Both the position numbers and the translations under genes were made by a program. This document shows positions 58,811 to 64,000 of a stretch of DNA of 64,000 nt, piece by piece. The DNA comes from Gemella haemolysans (GTDB lineage Bacteria > Bacillota > Bacilli > Staphylococcales > Gemellaceae). The stretch lies in the NCBI RefSeq assembly GCF_901873445.1, contig NZ_CABFLN010000069.1, positions 12,990-76,989 on the forward strand. Reading direction: 5' to 3'. The notes beneath the pieces are model-generated. The model saw only the letters and a list, made by a program, of their open reading frames with translations, did not search any database and had not been told where the DNA came from. Each line of letters opens with the position of its first letter. Positions within the stretch are counted from its first letter, which is position 1.

Positions 58811-61108
58811 TTATTCTCCAAATACTATTTTAAATACTTCTTGAATACTATCAACTGAATAAATAGTTAATTTTTCAAGTACTTCTTTCGGAATATCAAT
58901 TAGATCTTTTTTATTTTTAGTTGGAATAATTATAGTATTAATATTCATTTTTTCTGAACTTAATATCTTCTCTTTTACTCCACCTATTGGTAAAACTTTT
59001 CCATGTAAAGTCATTTCTCCAGTCATAGCTATATTATTATCAACTGGTTTTTTAGTTAATGCAGAATACACCGAAGTAGTAATAGTTATACCAGCAGATG
59101 GCCCATCTTTTGGAACAGCTCCTTCCGGAACATGTAAATGTATATCTATCTCAGAAAAATTAATATTTTCAATATTTAAATTCTCAGCATTAGAACGTAA
59201 ATAAGAAATCGCCATTTGTGCTGATTCTTTCATTACATCCCCTAGTTTACCTGTAAGAATAATCTTACCATTACCTTTTGATACACTTGTTTCAATTTCT
59301 AAAGTATCTCCTCCTACAACAGTGTAGGCAAGACCGTTAACTAATCCAATCTCAGGTTTAACATTTTTATCTTTCGAACTAAATTTTTCTGGTCCAGCAA
59401 AATCTTCAAGATTAGCAACACCAACTTTTATTTTTTCTTCACCTTGAAGAACTTTTAACGCGGCTTTTCTACAAATAGAACCGAAAACTCGCTCTAAATT
59501 CCTTACACCTGCCTCATAAGTATAACCATTTATTATCTTATTAATCGCTTGTTTTGTAAATGTTATTTGTCCTTTTTTAAGTCCATTTTCTTTAATTTGA
59601 CGAGGAATTAAGTATTTCGCAGCGATATTTTCTTTTTCTTTAATCGTATAAGACTCAAGTTCAATTACTTCCATCCTATCTCTAAGTGGTGCTGGAATTA
59701 AACTCAAATTGTTAGCTGTAGCAATAAATAATACTTTTGATAAATCAAATGGAATATCTAAATAATGATCTACAAATTCATTATTTTGAGCTGGATCAAT
59801 TACCTCTAGCATAGCTGCAGCAGGGTCACCTTTTATATCAGAAGCCATTTTATCAATTTCATCTAATAAAATAACTGGATTTTTAGTTTTTATTTTTTTC
59901 AATGATTGAATAATCTTACCAGGTAATGCACCAAGGTAAGTTCTTCTATGTCCACGAATTTCAGCTTCATCATGTACTCCACCTAAAGAAATACGAACAA
60001 AACTTCTTCCCATAGAAGCGGCAATCGATTTAGCTAATGAGCTTTTACCCACACCAGGAGGTCCTGATAAACATAAAATTGGAGATTTCATATCATCTCT
60101 TAATTTTTTAACTGCTAAAAATTCTAAAATTCTCTCTTTGATTTTTTCTAAACCATAGTGATCTTCATTAAGAATTTTTTCCGCATTTTTTATATCAATT
60201 TCATCTGCTGTTAATGTATTCCATGGTAAAGCCACAACAGTATCTAAGTATGTTCTAATAATCGAATGTTCAGGGCTCATTACCGGTGTTTTTTCTAATC
60301 GATCTACTTCTTTTAATAAGACCGCCTTATCTTCTTCTGATAATTCAATCTCATTAATAGCTTGACGAATTTTTTCAATGTCATCATCCTCAGGCGCTAT
60401 TTGTTTCAACTCATCTTGAACAACTTTCATCTGTTCACGTAAAAAATATTCCTTTTGCTGAGTATCAATATTAGTTCGAACTTTTTCATCAATCTCTCGC
60501 TTAAAGCTATTACCAACTAAAAATGCTTCTAAACTTCTATTTAAGAAGATAGCTTTTTTCTCTAAATCTAATAAGAATAGTACACGCTGTTTTAACATTT
60601 TATCAATCGGGAAAAACTTAATATTCTTATTAATGAATTTTTCTAAATCATCAGTTTTATAGTAATCTATATCAAAATTTTCTCTTTTTAGATAATTTAA
60701 AAAGTTATTTCTTATATTGTTTAATAAACCTGTTTTGTCAAAACCATTATCAACAACTTCTCTTATGTTTATATCTAAATGCTCAACATGGTTATTATTG
60801 TAAACACCACTTTTAACTTCCGCTATACCATAACATTGATATTCATATTTTTTATTCTTCTTGTCTATAGTTAGTTGTCCATATGTTCCAAAAAAGACAT
60901 TAAAACCATTACTATCGAATACATCATCTTCAGAAAATGAATCATCATAACTATCAATCGGTTTTCTCTTATAAGTTACAAAAACTGGTATTTTATCTTT
61001 TTTTACAGTTTTTATCGTTTTTAAAAATTTTTTGTCCGTTACATCTATTGTATAAGTATTAGACGGAAAGAATAAATCTCTATTCTCTAATAAATAATAT
61101 TTTGTCAA
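58811..61108 (-). CDS. lon: ATP-dependent protease Lon
   Basis: A cytosolic AAA+ protease for damaged and regulatory proteins. The 765-residue protein has the N-terminal substrate domain, coiled coil (about 180-270), Walker A GPPGVGKSS, VILLDEIDKMASD and the C-terminal Ser/Lys protease with PKDGPSAG (catalytic Ser) and the later Lys in GGVKEKILSS. Its N-domain is more divergent than the rest. Confidence 0.96.
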   Translation of the reverse strand: MTKYYLLENRDLFFPSNTYTIDVTDKKFLKTIKTVKKDKIPVFVTYKRKPIDSYDDSFSEDDVFDSNGFNVFFGTYGQLTIDKKNKKYEYQCYGIAEVKSGVYNNNHVEHLDINIREVVDNGFDKTGLLNNIRNNFLNYLKRENFDIDYYKTDDLEKFINKNIKFFPIDKMLKQRVLFLLDLEKKAIFLNRSLEAFLVGNSFKREIDEKVRTNIDTQQKEYFLREQMKVVQDELKQIAPEDDDIEKIRQAINEIELSEEDKAVLLKEVDRLEKTPVMSPEHSIIRTYLDTVVALPWNTLTADEIDIKNAEKILNEDHYGLEKIKERILEFLAVKKLRDDMKSPILCLSGPPGVGKSSLAKSIAASMGRSFVRISLGGVHDEAEIRGHRRTYLGALPGKIIQSLKKIKTKNPVILLDEIDKMASDIKGDPAAAMLEVIDPAQNNEFVDHYLDIPFDLSKVLFIATANNLSLIPAPLRDRMEVIELESYTIKEKENIAAKYLIPRQIKENGLKKGQITFTKQAINKIINGYTYEAGVRNLERVFGSICRKAALKVLQGEEKIKVGVANLEDFAGPEKFSSKDKNVKPEIGLVNGLAYTVVGGDTLEIETSVSKGNGKIILTGKLGDVMKESAQMAISYLRSNAENLNIENINFSEIDIHLHVPEGAVPKDGPSAGITITTSVYSALTKKPVDNNIAMTGEMTLHGKVLPIGGVKEKILSSEKMNINTIIIPTKNKKDLIDIPKEVLEKLTIYSVDSIQEVFKIVFGE

Positions 61109-61130
61109 AACGAACTCCTCTCTAACCTAA

Positions 61131-62339
61131 TTATTTTAAAATCGGTTTTGTTTTATTAATAACATTATCACGTGTTACTGTACATGTTTTAATACCTTTT
61201 TTACTCGGAATTTCAAACATTACATCTAATAATAACTCTTCGATTATAGATCTTAAACCACGTGCTCCTGTTTTTCTCTTAATTGATTCTTTTGCAATTT
61301 CCTCGAGTGCTTCTTGTTCAAAAATCAATTCAACTCCATCAAGTTCAAACAAGTATTCATATTGTTTAACCACAGAGTTTTTAGGTTCAGTTAATACTCT
61401 TACTAAGTCTTTTTCATCTAATTCTTCTAAATAACAAACAACTGGAATACGTCCTATGAATTCAGGAATCATACCAAATTTTACCAAATCTTCATGTTTA
61501 ACTTTAGAAATAATATCTTCATCATCTTTCAATTCATCACTCTTAGAAAAACCAATAACTTTTTCACCAAGACGACGCTTAATAATTTCTTCTATACCTG
61601 AAAATGCTCCACCAATAATAAATAGAATGTTTTTAGTATTAATTTTAATCATTTCTTCTCCAGGGTGTTTTCTACCACCTTGAGGAGGAACACTTGCTAC
61701 TGTTCCTTCTAAAATTTTAAGAAGTGCTTGTTGTACACCTTCCCCTGAAACATCACGAGTTATTGATACATTTTCACCTTTTTTAGCTATTTTATCAATT
61801 TCGTCGATATAAATAATACCTTTTTCAGCTCTCTCTATATCGTAGTTTGCACTTTGAATAAGTCTAAGTAAGATATTTTCAACATCTTCTCCTACATAAC
61901 CTGCTTCTGTAAGTGTAGTAGCATCAGAAATAGCAAATGGTACATCAAGCATTTTAGCTAATGTTTGTGCTATTAATGTTTTTCCTGATCCTGTACTACC
62001 TATTAATGCTATATTACTTTTTTGTAATTCTATATCATGATTCTCAGCTGCTTTAATTCGCTTATAATGATTATAAACTGCAACTGCAACAGATTTTTTC
62101 GCCTTATCCTGACTTATTACATAATCATTTAAGTGTTCCATTATTTTTTGAGGTTCTAATAATTTAAATACAGGTTTATTATTAGCATTTCTAAATTCTA
62201 TTTCTTCTTCAATTATGTCTGAACATAAATCAACGCATTCATCACAAATAAATACGTCATTCCCTGCTATCATTTTAAAAACTTCGTTTGTATTTTTTCC
62301 ACAAAAAGAACATCTAACTTCTTCTTTACTTTTAACCAT
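61131..62339 (-). CDS. clpX: ATP-dependent Clp protease ATP-binding subunit ClpX
   Basis: The unfoldase that feeds ClpP. The 402-residue protein has a zinc-binding domain with C10, C13, C32 and C35, Walker [25 protein letters not shown], pore-loop GYVGED and the ClpP-docking IGF loop (KVIGFSKSD). tig, often upstream, is absent. On the - strand TGGTATAAT (62434-62429) is a likely extended -10. Confidence 0.97.
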   Translation of the reverse strand: MVKSKEEVRCSFCGKNTNEVFKMIAGNDVFICDECVDLCSDIIEEEIEFRNANNKPVFKLLEPQKIMEHLNDYVISQDKAKKSVAVAVYNHYKRIKAAENHDIELQKSNIALIGSTGSGKTLIAQTLAKMLDVPFAISDATTLTEAGYVGEDVENILLRLIQSANYDIERAEKGIIYIDEIDKIAKKGENVSITRDVSGEGVQQALLKILEGTVASVPPQGGRKHPGEEMIKINTKNILFIIGGAFSGIEEIIKRRLGEKVIGFSKSDELKDDEDIISKVKHEDLVKFGMIPEFIGRIPVVCYLEELDEKDLVRVLTEPKNSVVKQYEYLFELDGVELIFEQEALEEIAKESIKRKTGARGLRSIIEELLLDVMFEIPSKKGIKTCTVTRDNVINKTKPILK

Positions 62340-62622
62340 AATTACACCTCACATTATTGAACTTTATCTTATATCTTATTATCTTTTTATTATCTAATCG
62401 ATATAAAGCCCAAAAAGATACACATTATTATACCATACAATACATTTTATTTCTAGCAAAGACTATTAGAAAATAATTAATATTAAAACATTTGTAATAT
62501 AATCCTTAACATTTTCAAATTAGAAAATATCGTTATTTTATATATTTCTAGTCAATTCTTAAAATTTTACATGTTATTCAATTTCTTATTTGTATTTCCT
62601 TCTTTTAGTAATCAAATATTAG
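62340..62622. other. Divergent AT-rich gap between clpX and the aminotransferase
   Basis: About 280 bp holding the clpX promoter on the - strand and, at its right end, the aminotransferase promoter. No CtsR- or HrcA-type operator is recognised by eye and no ORF is credible. Confidence 0.5.
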
Positions 62623-62631
62623 TGGTATAAT
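62623..62631 (+). promoter_or_regulatory. Extended -10 promoter of the aminotransferase
   Basis: TGGTATAAT (TATAAT at 62626-62631), followed by an AGGAGGA ribosome binding site before ATG 62661. Confidence 0.62.
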
Positions 62632-62660
62632 AATTCTATATAGAAAACAGGAGGAATACT

Positions 62661-63902
62661 ATGTCATTTTTTTCAAAACTAGGTGAAAACATAATTTTAC
62701 CTCAAGATGTACTAATTCAATCAAAAGAAACAGCAGCTGTTGCAGGTGCAATTAATGCTACAATTGGTATTGCAACAATCAAAAAAAAAGCAATGTCATT
62801 ACCATCAATTAATAAAGTATTAACAGAATTAAACAATTCAGAATATCTACCTTATTCTCCTACACCAGGATTACCAAAAATGAGAGAATTATGGAAAGAA
62901 AAAATCTTAGCTGATAACTCTAGGATTAATAAAGATTTTTTATCTTTACCTATGGTCACAACGGGAATTACCCAGGGGATTGATATAGCAGCAAATCTAT
63001 TTAGTGAAAGTGGAGATGCACTTCTTCTACCAAATCTGTTTTGGCAAAACTATGCACAGATTTATACAATCAAACTAGGTAATACCATATATAAATACAA
63101 CCAATTCAATGAAAATAATGAGTTCAGTATCGAAAATTTCAAAAAAGCTCTTTATAGTATAAAAGAAGACAAAATTTCATTAATATTGAACTTCCCAAAT
63201 AATCCAACTGGATATACACCATCTGACGTTGAATTAGATTCATTAGTTGAAGTTATAAATATCTTCGCAAAAGAAAATACAAATAAACAAATTATCATCG
63301 TTTCTGATGATGCTTATTTTGGACTATTCTTTGAAGACAAACACAAAACTCCAACATTAAGCGCTACATATAAATTAGCAGAAAATGAAAACTGTTTAAT
63401 AGTAAAATTAGATGGTATCACTAAAGAATTTTACAGTTGGGGACTTCGTGTAGGTTTTATTACATACTATACTAAAAATGATGAATTAAGAAAAATTTTA
63501 TTAGAAAAAACACAAGGTTATTTGAGAAGTACTACATCATCTCCTTCAAACCTATCGCAACAAATTGCTGTGAGATTATTAGAGAATAAACAATCATTAG
63601 AAGAAAAAGCAATCAATGATAAAATAATTGAAGAAAGATATAGCGAATTAAAACAAGCTATATCAAAAGAAAATTTAAATTCACTAGTTACAGTTCTTCC
63701 GTTTAATTCGGGTTACTTCTTTACTATAAAATTACCATCAAACATTAATGCTCATGAATTTAGACTTAAATTCTTAAATGAATATAAATATGGCGTATAC
63801 TCTATGGATGATGATCATATTAGAATCGCATTCTCATGTTTAGATAAAGAATTAATTCCAGAACTTATAAATAAATTTAAAGAATGTATTAAGCAAATTT
63901 AA
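62661..63902 (+). CDS. PLP-dependent class I/II aminotransferase
   Basis: A 413-residue fold-type I enzyme. It has YSPTPGLPKMRELW, the pyridine-stacking and Asn region (LNFPNNPTGYTP), VSDDAYFGLFF and the PLP Lys in KLDGITKEFYSWGLRVGF. The N-terminal GAINATIGIAT replaces the usual substrate arm. Members of this branch in Firmicutes are annotated only generically; aromatic or branched-chain amino acids are possible substrates. It has its own promoter and terminator. Confidence 0.9.
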   Translation: MSFFSKLGENIILPQDVLIQSKETAAVAGAINATIGIATIKKKAMSLPSINKVLTELNNSEYLPYSPTPGLPKMRELWKEKILADNSRINKDFLSLPMVTTGITQGIDIAANLFSESGDALLLPNLFWQNYAQIYTIKLGNTIYKYNQFNENNEFSIENFKKALYSIKEDKISLILNFPNNPTGYTPSDVELDSLVEVINIFAKENTNKQIIIVSDDAYFGLFFEDKHKTPTLSATYKLAENENCLIVKLDGITKEFYSWGLRVGFITYYTKNDELRKILLEKTQGYLRSTTSSPSNLSQQIAVRLLENKQSLEEKAINDKIIEERYSELKQAISKENLNSLVTVLPFNSGYFFTIKLPSNINAHEFRLKFLNEYKYGVYSMDDDHIRIAFSCLDKELIPELINKFKECIKQI

Positions 63903-63935
63903 TACAAAAATACGACTTAAAAAGGCTCATCAAAA

Positions 63936-63965
63936 AATCGGACTGATGGAAAAATCAGTCCGATT
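63936..63965 (+). terminator. Hairpin after the aminotransferase
   Basis: AATCGGACTGAT (63936-63947) and ATCAGTCCGATT (63954-63965) form a 12-bp perfect stem with GGAAAA loop. The T-run is weak. The left part resembles 47303-47332. Confidence 0.72.
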
Positions 63966-64000
63966 AAATTATATACAAATTTGTAAAAAAACATAGAAAA

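Overview
The window is about 64 kb of AT-rich, gene-dense chromosome from a low-GC Gram-positive bacterium (Bacilli). The gene set is typical of this group: a PASTA-domain kinase, IreB, GpsB, a XerS-type single recombinase, a type B L31, a PcrA/LigA/RecJ repair cluster and an LPXTG surface protein. The overall content and AT-richness fit a small-genome genus such as Gemella. That assignment is an impression from gene content, not a search result. No rRNA, tRNA, CRISPR array, prophage or complete insertion sequence is visible.

Layout. From 1 to 23.46 kb nearly all genes run on the + strand: the PASTA kinase C-terminus, uvrC, an FAH-family hydrolase, recA, a 31-codon Prli42-like gene, pcrA, ligA, a LapA-like gene, recJ, a DsbA-like gene, apt, an M16C peptidase, trmB, efp, a DUF1697 gene, a GntP permease, rpmB, xerS and a small membrane protein. 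Only a VanZ-like gene and a HesB-like gene (13.2-14.15 kb) are inverted. From 23.48 to 62.34 kb nearly all genes run on the - strand. These are the ylxM-ffh-trmL-ybeY-era-recO-murI-rdgB-fer-ftsK-(unknown)-pgsA run, rsmE-gpsB-coaBC-priA, nif3-mntR-thyA-dfrA-degV-ireB-ruvX-DUF1292-mltG, an LPXTG protein, gpmA with a lipoprotein, tdk-prfA-prmC, rpmE2, an amino-acid ABC transporter, rpsP, and clpX-lon-engB. recD2 and a self-cleaving XRE/S24 repressor are the + strand exceptions, and an aminotransferase closes the window on the + strand.

Most notable signals. (1) Three 28-bp palindromes of the form AGTTTACATAA-N6-TTATGTAAACT lie at 18.54, 23.47 and 25.57 kb. They have the 11-6-11 geometry of a Xer/dif site, and their arms equal the right half-site of Bacillus/Staphylococcus dif as I recall it. 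They flank xerS and ftsK, and the middle one sits exactly where the coding strand switches. This suggests the replication terminus and a symmetric dif used by one recombinase. (2) A LexA/HdiR-like repressor at 51.5 kb is divergent from an unannotated 37-codon membrane peptide. The two promoters are mirror-image (TTGATT-17 bp spacer- -10) and each carries an ATACGG operator in its spacer. The peptide has its own ribosome binding site and terminator, so it looks like a new SOS-induced peptide in the position of YneA or SosA. (3) At 12.94-13.16 kb a strong promoter and a near-perfect Fur box drive only a frameshifted 20-codon remnant. (4) A dispersed hairpin family with GAGTGACTC ends occurs four times and has been recruited as terminators.

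How the genes work together. DNA repair and recombination are over-represented (uvrC, recA, pcrA, ligA, recJ, recO, recD2, priA, ruvX, the S24 repressor). Cell-envelope control is also present: the PASTA kinase, its likely partners IreB and GpsB, MltG, MurI, PgsA, the VanZ-like protein and the surface protein. The rest is translation and protein quality control (ffh, efp, prfA, prmC, rpmB, rpmE2, rpsP, era, ybeY, lon, clpX).
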